From Komarekiella atlantica HA4396-MV6 (GTDB lineage Bacteria > Cyanobacteriota > Cyanobacteriia > Cyanobacteriales > Nostocaceae): 64,000 bases of DNA. The position numbers and the translations under genes were made by a program. Below are positions 1-8,384 of the stretch, piece by piece (position 1 is the stretch's first letter; each line of letters opens with the position of its first letter). The stretch is taken from positions 1-64,000 of the forward strand of contig JAHHHK010000013.1 of the NCBI GenBank assembly GCA_019359395.1. Reading direction: 5' to 3'. The notes beneath the pieces are model-generated. The model did not search any database. It was not told where the DNA came from and saw only the letters and a program-made list of their open reading frames with translations.

Positions 1-400
1 GGGAAGAACTTCGGAGGATATCACAGTAGTAAGTAGGGTGAGTAAACTTACTAGCCGTGCGGATGGTATCCGTCTGAGCCACTGTGTTGGGTGTAGAGCA
101 AACTGAACTAACATTTTAAATTTCCTTCGGATGTGGTAGTAATATTACGTAACTACATAAGTTCTGAAATGAGTTTTTGACAACTTTTATCAGACCTCAC
201 GCATAGTGTTGGTAAGGCGTTAAGTTTATTTACCAATAATCCTGGTCGGAAAGGATGATTGCAGTTAATCCTCGCTCGAAAATGTCGAGGAGTGCAGATT
301 TGGGCAATTAGTGTTGTAAGTCGCTAGTTCTAACGAGTGATCTATGTTTGGTTACATCCTATTGAGGCGAAAGCTTGATGTAACTCGTATATTCACTAGT
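1..400. other. Unassigned hairpin-rich stretch at the window edge
   Basis: No gene could be assigned. One frame on the plus strand is open from the window edge to a TGA near base 104, so the tail of an upstream gene is possible but was not recognised. Three short stems are visible: bases 239-242 with 253-256, bases 270-274 with 286-290, and an 8-bp perfect stem formed by 351-358 and 377-384. The stretch may be part of a structured RNA or the end of a mobile element, but no known family was recognised. Confidence 0.3.
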
Positions 401-465
401 ATTTAAATTTTATGTAAAAGTTTTTTTGGGAAATATACGTAAATTTAAATTTAGGATAATAGACC

Positions 466-570
466 TGCCTTGAAAATAAGGACTGGGGACTGGGGACTGG
501 GGAAGAAATATTTTCATTCCTTCGTTGTGAACCGTGTTCATAGAGTCTCTTGCAAAAGTCAGAAAACTAT
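466..570. repeat. Left arm of a long imperfect inverted repeat
   Basis: This arm reads CCTGCCTT, then three or so heptamers of the type GGGGACT, then an AT-rich spacer, then TAGAGTCTCTTGCA. The same order of blocks occurs on the opposite strand at about 1865-1970. The two arms bracket the 142-residue gene and an 84-bp tandem repeat. The right end of this arm overlaps the start of a miniature element at 541. Confidence 0.6.
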
Positions 571-666
571 TAGTGTCATTCTGACCAGAACGTAGTGGAG
601 GGAAGAATCTCCGAGATGTTTCGCTCCGCTCAACATGACAATTTAAGCATTTATGCAAGAGGTCTA
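541..666. mobile_element. Miniature inverted-repeat element, copy 1
   Basis: The element is 126 bp and runs from TAGAGTCTCTTGCA to TGCAAGAGGTCTA, so its ends are inverted copies of TAGACCTCTTGCA. Its interior matches, in reverse orientation, the copies at 4392-4537 and 8382-8547. It encodes no transposase. It can be read as a peptide containing HVERSE, but this is only a reading of the repeat and should not be called a gene. Confidence 0.8.
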
Positions 667-794
667 ATGTTTTCCTAAAAAGTGGCGAAAAGTTAAATTT
701 TTCACCACTCAGACACAAAAAAATATATCTTTTCTATTTAGACCTTGAAAGGGCTACGTCTTGCCAGTTATAGATTTGAGTGCTAACGCATATC

Positions 795-1223
795 CTAGCT
801 TGCCGCTGTTGCTTTCTTTCCATTCGTGTTACTATCCACGCTGGCAATGAATGACGGTTGCTCAGCACTAGGAGTTGGCGACTCGCCTCGCAGTCCCTTG
901 CGTCGCTGGTTTTTAGGAACTCCTCCCGCCATGCCGTACTCTACGCTGCTTTTGCCATATCGAGTTGCAACTCCCAACAGTATGTGCTCTGCCATGTCTG
1001 CCAACTCTCGTTCTATTTCCAGCATTTCACGATACAACTTATCCAAGCTGGAAAGTGCACTGTTGTATGCATTTTCTCTAGTTCGCATCTTCTCAATCAG
1101 GGTTGAGAAGGCAAGTAGGGTGAGTTCATTGCCTAAATCTAAATTTGGATCAATTGAATTAACGCTAGAAGCACGACGCACTGCTCTTTCTAACACCTTA
1201 GAGGTTCTTTTTTGACGAGCCAT
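795..1223 (-). CDS. Conserved-looking hypothetical protein, 142 aa
   Basis: I do not recognise a named family. The start is an ATG at 1223. Residues 1-17 are basic (Lys/Arg-rich). Residues about 20-85 look helical, with an acidic amphipathic stretch around 60-82 that could form a coiled coil. The tail is polar and rich in Gly, Ser, Pro and Asn. There is no signal peptide, membrane segment or visible catalytic motif. The basic start followed by helices would fit a small nucleic-acid-binding or scaffold protein, but that is speculation. It stands alone, surrounded by dispersed repeats, with no operon partner. A 129-residue frame on the opposite strand is taken as its shadow. Confidence 0.6.
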   Translation of the reverse strand: MARQKRTSKVLERAVRRASSVNSIDPNLDLGNELTLLAFSTLIEKMRTRENAYNSALSSLDKLYREMLEIERELADMAEHILLGVATRYGKSSVEYGMAGGVPKNQRRKGLRGESPTPSAEQPSFIASVDSNTNGKKATAAS

Positions 1224-1341
1224 AATATAAACCTTGTAATCAATTACGGTTAATATTCTTTACCTTAAAAAACTTCCGTATTGATCAGCCTGAGAAAATT
1301 TTGGCAAATCTCCGATGGCTTTTGCTACACAGCGATGGTTT

Positions 1342-1586
1342 TCACAAGTGCGCGATTTACCGAAATGAGAAGGCAATCAAGCATATTGAGTAAGCAATCA
1401 GCCTTTTTGCTTGCGGAAAACACCAAAATGAGTGCGTGATCTACTGAAATGAGAAGGCAATCAAGCATATTGAGTAAGCAATCAGCCTTTTTGCTTGCGG
1501 AAAACACCAAAATGAGTGCGTGATCTACTGAAATGAGAAGGCAATCAAGCATATTGAGAAGGCAATAAGCCTGATTGCTTACTAAA
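1342..1586. repeat. 84-bp tandem repeat, about 2.7 copies
   Basis: The unit starting GAAATGAGAAGGCAATCAAG occurs at 1362, 1446 and 1530, so the period is exactly 84 bp. The first two full units are nearly identical; the third diverges after about 30 bp. A partial, more diverged unit precedes base 1362. Because 84 is a multiple of 3, an open frame runs through on the minus strand and gives a 75-residue repetitive peptide. No start signal or homology supports translation. Confidence 0.85.
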
Positions 1587-1616
1587 TTCGACTTTATCTA
1601 TATTTTTGTGCTGTAA

Positions 1617-1887
1617 TAGACCTCTTGCACGAATATCAGAAAATAAGAATTTTAAGATTCACGCAGAGGCGTAGCGAAAAGTTCTGTAGGCGGGTTTCCC
1701 GCCGTAGGAAACTTTTCAAGACAGCGAAAAGTTCTGTTTGCATAGCGTCTCCGTCAGGAGAAGGAGGGTTTCCCTCTCTTACGAGACGCTAACGCGAACC
1801 GCAGGAAACTTTTCAAGACAGAGGCGCAGAGAGTAACGAGAAATTTATCTATTTGGAGTTCATAATCTGATTTATGCAAGAGACTCC
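1617..1887. repeat. Composite dispersed repeat with TAGACCTCTTGCA end
   Basis: The left end is TAGACCTCTTGCA and the right end is TGCAAGAGACTCCA, the same terminal signature as the miniature elements. The interior differs from theirs: it carries two modules running from GCGAAAAGT to ACTTTTCAAGACA (1674-1723 and 1724 to about 1820). The first module is identical, in reverse complement, to 9668-9717. This looks like a non-coding nested mosaic of repeats. Confidence 0.65.
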
Positions 1888-1970
1888 ATGAGTGGAACTC
1901 ACAACGAACAATAAAAATATCTCTTCCCTAGTCCCCAGTCCCTAGTCCCTATTTTTAAGGCAGGTTTAAT
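1865..1970. repeat. Right arm of the long imperfect inverted repeat
   Basis: Read on the minus strand it gives CCTGCCTT, heptamers of the type GGGACTA/GGGACTG, an AT-rich spacer and GGAGTCTCTTGCATAA. This matches the order of the arm at 466-570 in inverted orientation. The arms lie about 1.3 kb apart. Confidence 0.6.
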
Positions 1971-1996
1971 GACCAGTTATGATTATTGTGAAGGCA

Positions 1997-2064
1997 GGCG
2001 ATGTCTGTCTTGAAAAGTTCAGATCGGCGGAAGCCGCCGCTACGACGGGCTATGCTTACGCAAT
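1997..2064. repeat. Dispersed module GGCGATGTCTGTCTTGAAAA
   Basis: This 68-bp stretch contains a strong GC hairpin (GGCGGAAGCCGCC) and ends GGGCTATGCTTACGCAAT. A near-identical copy with 13 extra bases is at 3623-3703. The two copies flank the VapC pair and xisHI in direct orientation. Confidence 0.7.
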
Positions 2065-2179
2065 GAAGATGAGTTTGTCTCGGTGCTGGAATTGTATGAG
2101 TATGCTGCCAGCATGAATGTATATTTCGTGCTTTATGGTGTCACTTCGTTTGGAACGAACGCAAGGCAAGGAGAAAATC

Positions 2180-2392
2180 ATGCTAGATGAAGCAACTCTC
2201 GAACGTCGTTTAGCAACTCTTGAACAAGAGGTCAGCGACCTGAAACGTAAAACTGATAGCAACTTGACTTCTAGCAACTGGCTTGACAAACTTATTGGCT
2301 CTATTTCCGACGAATCTGCTTTTCTTGAGGCTTTGGAATATGGGCGCTCTTTTCGCCAAGCTGACAAGCCTATTGATGAGAGTGACGAATAA
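2180..2392 (+). CDS. Antitoxin of a VapC-type toxin-antitoxin pair
   Basis: The protein has 70 residues from the ATG at 2180, which follows a good ribosome site (AAGGAGAAA). A longer frame begins at 2117, but the internal ATG fits the ribosome site and family size better. Residues 1-25 form a heptad-like helix (ATLERRLATLEQEVSDLKRK), and the C-terminal half is acidic, as expected for a tail that wraps around a toxin. No clear DNA-binding fold can be named. It ends two bases before the PIN-domain gene, so the two are almost certainly co-translated. The role as antitoxin is inferred from size and position. Confidence 0.75.
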   Translation: MLDEATLERRLATLEQEVSDLKRKTDSNLTSSNWLDKLIGSISDESAFLEALEYGRSFRQADKPIDESDE

Positions 2393-2394
2393 GC

Positions 2395-2823
2395 GTGAAA
2401 TACTTGCTCGACACTGACCATATTAGTTTCCTACAAAGGCGTACAGGTTCAGAATTTGCTAATTTAACTGCTCGAATTGCTCAATACTCACCCGCAGATT
2501 TTGCTTTATCCGTTGTCAGTTTCCATGAGCAAGTTCTCGGTGCTCATACTTTTATTAATCGCGCTCAGGGAAAGGCTGACGTAATTCGTGGATATACGCT
2601 ACTGCTGGAAACACTTCAGGGCTTTTCAACGGCTCCAGTACTGCCCTTCGATGCTGGAGCAATTGCAATTTTTGATGAATTACGAGTACAAAAAATTCGC
2701 GTATCGACAATGGATTTACGAATAGCCGCGATCGTGCTTTCACGAAACTTAGTGTTGCTAACCCGGAATGTTAGTGATTTTAGTAAAGTACCAGAATTAG
2801 TAACAGAGGATTGGACAGTTTGA
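2395..2823 (+). CDS. vapC: VapC-like PIN-domain ribonuclease toxin
   Basis: The protein has 142 residues and starts with GTG at 2395, two bases after the antitoxin stop. It opens with the PIN motif KYLLDTDHISFL, in which Asp6 is the first catalytic acid. The conserved central Glu is in SFHEQVLG, and later acidic residues lie in STMDLRIAA and LLTRNVSDF. This family cuts RNA, often tRNA, in a Mg2+-dependent way and is held inactive by its partner. Length is normal for VapC. The downstream neighbour is a decayed xisH, so this region is a cluster of small selfish or accessory modules. Confidence 0.9.
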   Translation: MKYLLDTDHISFLQRRTGSEFANLTARIAQYSPADFALSVVSFHEQVLGAHTFINRAQGKADVIRGYTLLLETLQGFSTAPVLPFDAGAIAIFDELRVQKIRVSTMDLRIAAIVLSRNLVLLTRNVSDFSKVPELVTEDWTV

Positions 2824-2835
2824 TGTCGTTGGTAA

Positions 2836-3172
2836 ATTGCATCTAAAGGCAGTAACGTCAACTTTCAGATTGATTTAGGTGCAGAAAGACTGGTTGCAGC
2901 CGAGAGAGCGGGTGAGAAAATAGCAGTTGAGATTAAGAGCTTTCTGAATCCTTCTGCAATTACAGTTCTACGCTGCTTTAGGTCAATTCCTCAGTTATCG
3001 CTTGGCGCTGAAAGCAACTGAGCCAGAGCGAGTATTATATTTAGCAGTTCCAGTAAATGCCTATCGAACTTTCTTTCAACTTGAGTTCACGCAGACAGCA
3101 GTACAAATATATCAAGTTTTATTAGTTGTCTACGATCCAGTGAATGATGTGATTGTGCAATGGATAAAATAG
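2836..3172 (+). pseudogene. xisH: Decayed xisH (5' truncated, frameshifted)
   Basis: Translation in one frame gives FQIDLGAERLVAAERAG followed by EKIAVEIKSF, and from about base 2962 a second frame gives QFYAALGQFLSYRLALKA through to DVIVQWIK and a TAG at 3170-3172. Together these read as the C-terminal two thirds of XisH, a PD-(D/E)XK-like protein first linked to excision of the fdxN element in heterocyst-forming cyanobacteria. The amino-terminal third is absent (an in-frame stop sits at 2833-2835), and a frameshift lies near 2960-2968. The end overlaps the xisI start at 3160, as is usual for intact xisH-xisI pairs. Confidence 0.8.
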
Positions 3173-3495
3173 CTAAGTATCGAGAGTATATTCAGACCTT
3201 ACTTACTCATTATGCCAGTGACGATGTTTCAGATGATGAGGTAGAAACCCAACTCATCTTCGATACAGAGCGAGATCATTATCAGTGGATGAATGTAGGT
3301 TGGCAAAAATTTGATCGCATTTATCGATGTATCATACATTTTGATATTAAAAACGGAAAAATATGGCTTCAGCAGAATTTAACAGATCAGAATCCTGCCG
3401 AAGAGTTAGTTAAGATGGGTGTTCCCCAAGACGATATTGTTTTGGGATTGCAGGCTCCGTATAAAAGGCAGTACACAGATTACGGCGTTGCTTAG
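3160..3495 (+). CDS. xisI: XisI family protein
   Basis: The protein has 111 residues, the usual XisI length. It begins MDKIAKYREYIQTLL and carries the family pattern around YQWMNVGWQ, RIYRCIIHFDI, KIWLQQNLTD and a C-terminal GVPQDDIVLGLQAPYKR. XisI genes normally sit directly after xisH, often in many copies in filamentous cyanobacteria, and a toxin-antitoxin-like role has been suggested. Here the ATG overlaps the end of the xisH remnant by 13 bases, but XisH itself is broken, so this may be an orphan partner. The reading frame is intact. Confidence 0.9.
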   Translation: MDKIAKYREYIQTLLTHYASDDVSDDEVETQLIFDTERDHYQWMNVGWQKFDRIYRCIIHFDIKNGKIWLQQNLTDQNPAEELVKMGVPQDDIVLGLQAPYKRQYTDYGVA

Positions 3496-3622
3496 GAAGT
3501 TAGCGATATGTGCACAGATGTGGTGCTTTGCGCTACGCGACAACGTACCTACCAATTGATAGCATTAACGAAGTGAGCGTCACCGAACAGCCTGTCGTAG
3601 ACATTGCCTACGCTCCAAACTA

Positions 3623-3703
3623 GGCGATGTCTGTCTTGAAAAGTTCAGATCGGCGGAAACCGCCGCTCCGACTTTTCGCTACGACGGGCTACGCCTACGC
3701 AAT
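3623..3703. repeat. Second copy of the GGCGATGTCTGTCTTGAAAA module
   Basis: It matches 1997-2064 in the same orientation, with the same GC hairpin followed by an extra segment reading CCGACTTTTCGCT before the shared end GGGCTACGCCTACGCAAT. The gap between xisI and hicB (3496-3789) holds nothing else that I can identify. Confidence 0.7.
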
Positions 3704-3789
3704 AGCAATCAACATTGATTTAAGCAACCCTAGTTGAGAGCAAACAAGTATGGTTGTTAGCATATCCCAATAACTAACTCGATAGGCGT

Positions 3790-3993
3790 ATGAAAATCAA
3801 AGCAATCATTCATCCCGCAGAAGAAGGGGGCTATTGGGCAGAAGTTCCCGCGCTTCCCGGTTGTATTACTGAAGGAGACACGATGGAGGAGGTTATAGCT
3901 AATTTAAAGGATGCTATTGAAGGTTGGCTTGATGTTGCTAACAGCCGTCATGTAATTGAGCCAACAGACGAGGTTGTTGAAATTGCTGTATGA
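3790..3993 (+). CDS. hicB: HicB-like antitoxin
   Basis: The protein has 67 residues and the HicB partial RNase H-like fold signature: AIIHPAEEGGYWAEVPALPG, then CITEGDTMEEVIANLKDAIE. It is the short HicB form without an obvious DNA-binding C-terminal extension. The stop overlaps the next start as ATGA at 3990-3993, which couples translation to the HicA toxin. In this arrangement HicB sits over the HicA active site. The order antitoxin then toxin is the less common hicBA order often seen in cyanobacteria. Confidence 0.9.
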   Translation: MKIKAIIHPAEEGGYWAEVPALPGCITEGDTMEEVIANLKDAIEGWLDVANSRHVIEPTDEVVEIAV

Positions 3994-4199
3994 AATCTAT
4001 TTCTGGCAAGCGACTGTGTAAGATTGTGGAACAAAAAGGTTGGGTTTTGCGAAGAATTGCTGGCAGTCATCATATTTACGAAAATCCTGAATTAGAACAA
4101 GTTTTGTCAATTCCTGTTCATCGAAATCAAGATTTGAAAGTCGGAACATTGAAAGCTTTGATGAAAATAGCCCAGCTAACTGAAGAAGATTTACTCTAA
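3990..4199 (+). CDS. hicA: HicA-like mRNA interferase toxin
   Basis: The protein has 69 residues and the HicA double-stranded RNA-binding-like fold: ISGKRLCKIVEQKGW, then the catalytic-His region RRIAGSHHIYENP, then LSIPVHRNQDLKVGTLKALM and a short helix. The Gly-Ser-His motif around residues 25-28 includes the active-site His. It overlaps hicB by four bases. The full length and intact motif suggest the pair is functional. Confidence 0.9.
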   Translation: MKSISGKRLCKIVEQKGWVLRRIAGSHHIYENPELEQVLSIPVHRNQDLKVGTLKALMKIAQLTEEDLL

Positions 4200-4246
4200 T
4201 TTTGTTTGTTGTGATGATTGAAATCTTGCACTCTTCCCCAATAATC

Positions 4247-4295
4247 GCCTAGGAATTCATTCCTAGGCTAATAGCAAAAGTCTTCTAAAGAAGAC
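4247..4295. repeat. Two adjacent small hairpins
   Basis: GCCTAGG pairs with CCTAGGC across bases 4247-4268, and GTCTTC pairs with GAAGAC across 4280-4295 with a TAAA loop. The second hairpin follows ATAGCAAAA, as in the related hairpin at 50132-50147 inside the element at 50009-50322. The first hairpin could end hicBA transcription, but no T-run follows it. Nothing else was found between hicA and the miniature element at 4392. Confidence 0.5.
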
Positions 4296-4391
4296 TGAGT
4301 TAAAGCTTGAGTCCATGTATACGTGGAGTTGTACTATGAACTGCTGCAATTGATTGCAGAACAGGCAAGGGTACTAAGTGCAAGTGATCAA

Positions 4392-4537
4392 TAGACCTCT
4401 TGCATAAATGCTTAAATTGTCATGTTGAGCGGAGCGAAACATCTCGGAGATTCTTTCCTACGGAACGCTACGCGAACCCTCCACTACGTTCTGGTCAGAA
4501 TGACATTAATAGCTTTCTGACTTTTGCAAGAGGTCTA
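4392..4537. mobile_element. Miniature inverted-repeat element, copy 2
   Basis: The element is 146 bp and runs from TAGACCTCTTGCATAAATG to TTTTGCAAGAGGTCTA, with 13-bp perfect terminal inverted repeats. The interior reads ATGTTGAGCGGAGCGAAACA and later CCACTACGTTCTGGTCAGAA, as in the copies at 541-666 (inverted) and 8382-8547. It sits 20 bp before the start of the histidine kinase gene and may contribute to its leader. Confidence 0.85.
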
Positions 4538-4557
4538 ATGATAACCCAATAAAAATT

Positions 4558-6999
4558 ATGGGCACTTTAGAGATGTGCAGTGTTACAATCCACTCCATCT
4601 CTAAGTCAATGTCATCTAACTCAAAGCAATATGCTATACCAGCGATTAAATCTTTTTTTTCCCAGCCTCGTCAATTAATTGTTATCACCCTAGTCTTGGC
4701 GATCGCTCACTATGGGCTGGCAACCCTTTCTCAAGCTGTATCGTTTGAAAATTCGGCATCTGCAATTTGGCCTTCGTCAGGTTTTTTCCTGGCAATGGTT
4801 TTGTTGTGGGGTTATCGCACAGGATTACCTATTTTTTTGAGTGCATTGCTGATAAATTTGCTGCTATTTTACAAAGATTTTCCCACGATCATTAGTATCT
4901 CTTTAGTAAATTGCATTGAGCCACTTGTAGCAGCATGGTTAATCAACCAGTTTATTCAAACACATGATTTACTTGGGCGATCGCTAAATGTCTTTAAATT
5001 TTTGATCGTGATTCTCACTAGTGCAGCAATAACTACTTGCTTTGCTGTAGCAATCTTGTGTTTGACTGGTAGCTTACCTTGGCAACTTTATGGTGCAGTT
5101 TGGCAAACCTGGTCAATGAGCGTCATTACGGGCAGATTGCTGATCACACCGATGATCCTGGCATGGGCAATGCAATCTTGGCGATCTGTGCGATTCAATG
5201 CACAGTTGGTTATCGAGTTTGCTGTCATCGTAGTTTTGCTGGCAATCATTAGCAAGGCTTCATTTTGGGGTAACAATCCTGTGGAGTATATGATGATGCC
5301 ACTCTTGCTCTGGTCTACGTTTCGATTTAGAGCAACGGAGTCCACGCTATTGGTTGTGATTGTTTCGGCGATCGCTGTTATGGGAACGGCTCATAATTTG
5401 GGGTCTTTTGCTAGATCTTCGGTGAGCGAATCTTTGATGTTACTGCAATCTTTCATGTGCGTCATTGCCTTGACAACCTATTTGCTGGTGTCAGTTCTCA
5501 GTGAAAACCGCAAAGCAGCGTTAAAACTCAGAACAGTAAATGAAGAACTAGAGCAACGAGTGGAAGAACGCACCACTGAACTGAAGATTGCTAAAGAAAT
5601 TGCTGACAATGCAAATCAGGCAAAAAGTGAATTCCTGGCAAACATGAGCCATGAACTACGAACGCCCCTCAATGGTATTTTGGGATACGCGCAAATTCTC
5701 AGCCGTTCTAAAGCTTTACCTGAAAAAGAACTTCATGGAGTTGGCATTATTCACCAATGCGGTTCGCATTTGCTGACTTTGATTAACGACGTGCTGGACT
5801 TGTCTAAAATTGAAGCACGAAAACTAGAACTCGCTCCCACTGGATTACACTTGCCGGCATTTCTGCAAGGAGTGGTGGAAATCTGCCGGATTCGAGCGGA
5901 ACAAAAAGGTATTGACTTTGTTTATCAACCCGATCCACTGTTACTTGAAGGTGTGTTGGCAGATGAAAAGCGGTTGCGTCAGGTTTTGATTAACTTATTG
6001 GGGAATGGGATTAAATTTACAGATAAAGGAACTGTCACCCTAAAAGTTGCAGTTCTTGAAACTGCATTGAATACTAACCATCGCCGGATCAATTTTCAAG
6101 TTCAAGACACCGGAGTTGGCATTGAACCGGAGCAAATAGATAAAATTTTTCAGGCATTTGAACAGGTGGGCGATCGCAAACGTCAAGCGGAAGGCACAGG
6201 TTTAGGACTGGCTATCAGTCAAAAAATTGTGCAGTTGATGGGCGGACAAATCCAGGTCAAGAGTCAATTAGGTATCGGCAGCAATTTTTACTTTGAAGTT
6301 GATTTAGCGATCGCCACTGATTGGGCAAAGCAAACCAACAGCACAGGTAAGCAAATCATCGGTTATGAAGGACAATCACGCCACATCATGGTAGTGGATG
6401 ATCGCTGGGAGAACCGCGCCGTTTTGGTCAACTTGCTAGAACCTCTCGGTTTCACGTTTACCGAAGCAGAAAACGGACAGGATGCCTTAGATAAAATGCG
6501 GCAGGTTCAACCTGACATCGTGATTACTGACCTAGCCATGCCTGTGATGAATGGCTTTGAAATGCTCAAACAAGTTCGTTCGGCGGAGGATTTGCAACAC
6601 TTAAAAATTCTGGTTTCTTCGGCATCGGTAGCACAAATTGATCAACAAATGGCCCTAAATGCGGGTGGTAATGACTTTCTTGCAAAGCCAGTAGAAGTCG
6701 GCGAATTGTTCCGCCTATTAGAACGTTATTTAGAACTAAAGTGGAAATACGATACTGCTATTGAAGACATACCACAAACTGCCAATGAGCTAGTTTTTCC
6801 ATCTCAAACTGAACTTGGAAAGTTAATGGTACTGGCACAACAAGCTAACTTGAAGCGGTTGCGCGAACAAATAGAAAATCTGGTGCAGGCTGACCCTCGT
6901 TTGACTGCTTTTGCTGCACCAATTCTTCAACTTGCTAAACAATTTAAGGCTGAGGAAATTGAAGATTTATTAAAACAACATCTGACCGACATTTCTTGA
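4558..6999 (+). CDS. MASE1-domain hybrid histidine kinase
   Basis: The protein has 813 residues. Residues about 30-320 form a MASE1-type sensory region of eight or so membrane helices, with the family motif [13 protein letters not shown] linker coiled coil ([16 protein letters not shown]) leads to a HisKA domain with phospho-accepting His365 in [11 protein letters not shown]. The ATPase domain follows, with an N box near 480-490, DTGVGI, and GTGLGLA near 546. A receiver domain has Asp658 in VITDLAMPV, and a helical tail ends the protein. It should sense a signal in the membrane and pass phosphate to its own receiver. The ATG at 4558 has no clear ribosome site; ATG 4609 is an alternative. The response regulator-kinase downstream is a likely partner. 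Confidence 0.93.
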   Translation: MGTLEMCSVTIHSISKSMSSNSKQYAIPAIKSFFSQPRQLIVITLVLAIAHYGLATLSQAVSFENSASAIWPSSGFFLAMVLLWGYRTGLPIFLSALLINLLLFYKDFPTIISISLVNCIEPLVAAWLINQFIQTHDLLGRSLNVFKFLIVILTSAAITTCFAVAILCLTGSLPWQLYGAVWQTWSMSVITGRLLITPMILAWAMQSWRSVRFNAQLVIEFAVIVVLLAIISKASFWGNNPVEYMMMPLLLWSTFRFRATESTLLVVIVSAIAVMGTAHNLGSFARSSVSESLMLLQSFMCVIALTTYLLVSVLSENRKAALKLRTVNEELEQRVEERTTELKIAKEIADNANQAKSEFLANMSHELRTPLNGILGYAQILSRSKALPEKELHGVGIIHQCGSHLLTLINDVLDLSKIEARKLELAPTGLHLPAFLQGVVEICRIRAEQKGIDFVYQPDPLLLEGVLADEKRLRQVLINLLGNGIKFTDKGTVTLKVAVLETALNTNHRRINFQVQDTGVGIEPEQIDKIFQAFEQVGDRKRQAEGTGLGLAISQKIVQLMGGQIQVKSQLGIGSNFYFEVDLAIATDWAKQTNSTGKQIIGYEGQSRHIMVVDDRWENRAVLVNLLEPLGFTFTEAENGQDALDKMRQVQPDIVITDLAMPVMNGFEMLKQVRSAEDLQHLKILVSSASVAQIDQQMALNAGGNDFLAKPVEVGELFRLLERYLELKWKYDTAIEDIPQTANELVFPSQTELGKLMVLAQQANLKRLREQIENLVQADPRLTAFAAPILQLAKQFKAEEIEDLLKQHLTDIS

Positions 7000-7032
7000 T
7001 GTTACAGAGCAAGCAGATTTATCTGTGGGAGC

Positions 7033-7063
7033 AATCCAAAATCTAAAATCTAAAATCTAAAAT
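7033..7063. repeat. Heptamer tandem repeat (AATCTAA type)
   Basis: AATCCAAAATCTAAAATCT continues into further TAAAATC units, giving about four heptamers between the two kinase genes. Short tandemly repeated heptamers of this kind are typical of heterocyst-forming cyanobacteria. Confidence 0.7.
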
Positions 7064-7085
7064 TGAATGACACAGGAGAAGGGCA

Positions 7086-8384
7086 ATGTCTAGTTCTCTT
7101 AAGATCCTAGTGGTTGATGATACTCCTGCAAACCTGGAAGTTATCTGTGAAACTCTTGGTGATGCAGGCTATGAAGTGATAACGGCCATTGATGGCGATC
7201 GCGCTCTGAGGCGGATACAAACTAATCTACCAGATTTGATTTTGCTTGATGTGCAAATGCCCGGAATCGACGGTTTTGAAACCTGTCAACGGCTGAAGGC
7301 AGATCCCGCAACAGCCAATATTCCGGTAATTTTTATGACAGCGCTGTCTGATACCGACAGCAAAGTCAAGGGATTTGCTTTAGGTGCAGTGGACTATGTG
7401 ACTAAACCCTTTCAAGAGCAGGAAATGCTAGCACGGGTGAAAACGCAACTGCAACTATGGCAATTGACTAAGAATCTAGAACAACATATCACAGAACGAA
7501 CCGCTGAATTAAAAACTGCCCTCGACCAACTGCATCACTCGCAACTCCAACTTGTGCAAAGTGAAAAGATGTCGGCTTTAGGAAATCTAGTTGCAGGGGT
7601 AGCCCACGAAATTAATAATCCAGTTGGTTTCATTGCCGGAAATCTGCAACCTGCACAAGACTACGTGCAAAACCTGTTGCAACTCATTGCACTTTACCAG
7701 CAAGAATTACCTCATCCAAGTGCAACCCTACAAGCAGCGATTGACAAAATAGACTTGGACTATCTGCAAGAAGACTTACCCAAATTGCTCATCTCAATGC
7801 GAGAAGGTGTAAATCGCATTCGCAATATTAGCACTAGCTTAAGAACCTTTTCGCGTGCCGATTGCGATCGCCCGATTCCGTTCAATATTCACGAGGGCAT
7901 CGACAGCACGTTAATGATTCTCCAGCATCGTCTCAAAGCCAACGAGTTTCGACCTGCTATTGAAGTGATCAAGCACTACGGTGAGATTCCTCAGATTGAA
8001 TGCTATGTCGGTCAACTCAATCAAGTATTTATGAATATTCTGGCAAATGCCATCGATGCGTTAGAAGAAGTAACTCAAAAACGCAGTATTGAAAACATCA
8101 AAACTAATCAAATTACTATTTGTACCCAGTTAACAGATGATCCTCAACTAGTACAGTTGCGGATTCAAGATAATGGTATTGGCATGTCACAAGAAGTAAA
8201 GCAAAGAATCTTTGACAATTTATTTACGACTAAAGATATTGGTAAAGGAACAGGATTAGGATTAGCGATCGCCTATCAAATTGTCACCGAAAAACACAAC
8301 GGCTTGCTGGATGTCAACTCTACACCCGGTCAAGGTACTGAGTTTCTTGTTACACTTCCCGTCAAAACTCAAGTTATCTATTAG
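7086..8384 (+). CDS. Response regulator-histidine kinase (REC-HisKA-HATPase)
   Basis: The protein has 432 residues. The receiver domain (1-125) has Asp11, Asp12, phospho-acceptor Asp55 in ILLDVQMPG and Lys107. A coiled coil at 128-165 leads to His174 in AGVAHEINNPVG, the class of histidine kinase with Asn-Asn-Pro after the His-Glu pair. The ATPase domain contains FMNILANAIDAL, IQDNGIGM and [13 protein letters not shown]. It has no membrane segment, so it is probably a cytoplasmic relay that takes phosphate from an upstream kinase. The hybrid kinase 86 bp upstream on the same strand is the obvious candidate. The start follows GGAGAAGGGCA. The stop TAG is the first three bases of a miniature element (see 8382). 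Confidence 0.93.
   Translation: MSSSLKILVVDDTPANLEVICETLGDAGYEVITAIDGDRALRRIQTNLPDLILLDVQMPGIDGFETCQRLKADPATANIPVIFMTALSDTDSKVKGFALGAVDYVTKPFQEQEMLARVKTQLQLWQLTKNLEQHITERTAELKTALDQLHHSQLQLVQSEKMSALGNLVAGVAHEINNPVGFIAGNLQPAQDYVQNLLQLIALYQQELPHPSATLQAAIDKIDLDYLQEDLPKLLISMREGVNRIRNISTSLRTFSRADCDRPIPFNIHEGIDSTLMILQHRLKANEFRPAIEVIKHYGEIPQIECYVGQLNQVFMNILANAIDALEEVTQKRSIENIKTNQITICTQLTDDPQLVQLRIQDNGIGMSQEVKQRIFDNLFTTKDIGKGTGLGLAIAYQIVTEKHNGLLDVNSTPGQGTEFLVTLPVKTQVIY

Noticed and set aside
410-718. 102-residue minus-strand frame containing HVERSE
   Set aside because: It is a translation of the miniature element and neighbouring repeats, not a gene; the same peptide arises from other copies of the repeat.
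826-1215. 129-residue plus-strand frame
   Set aside because: It is antisense to the better supported 142-residue gene and shows a shadow-type composition rich in Ser and Leu.
1325-1552. 75-residue repetitive minus-strand frame
   Set aside because: It exists only because the 84-bp repeat is a multiple of three; no ribosome site or known motif.
1342-1586. CRISPR array
   Set aside because: The repeat units are contiguous with no unique spacers and no cas genes are nearby.
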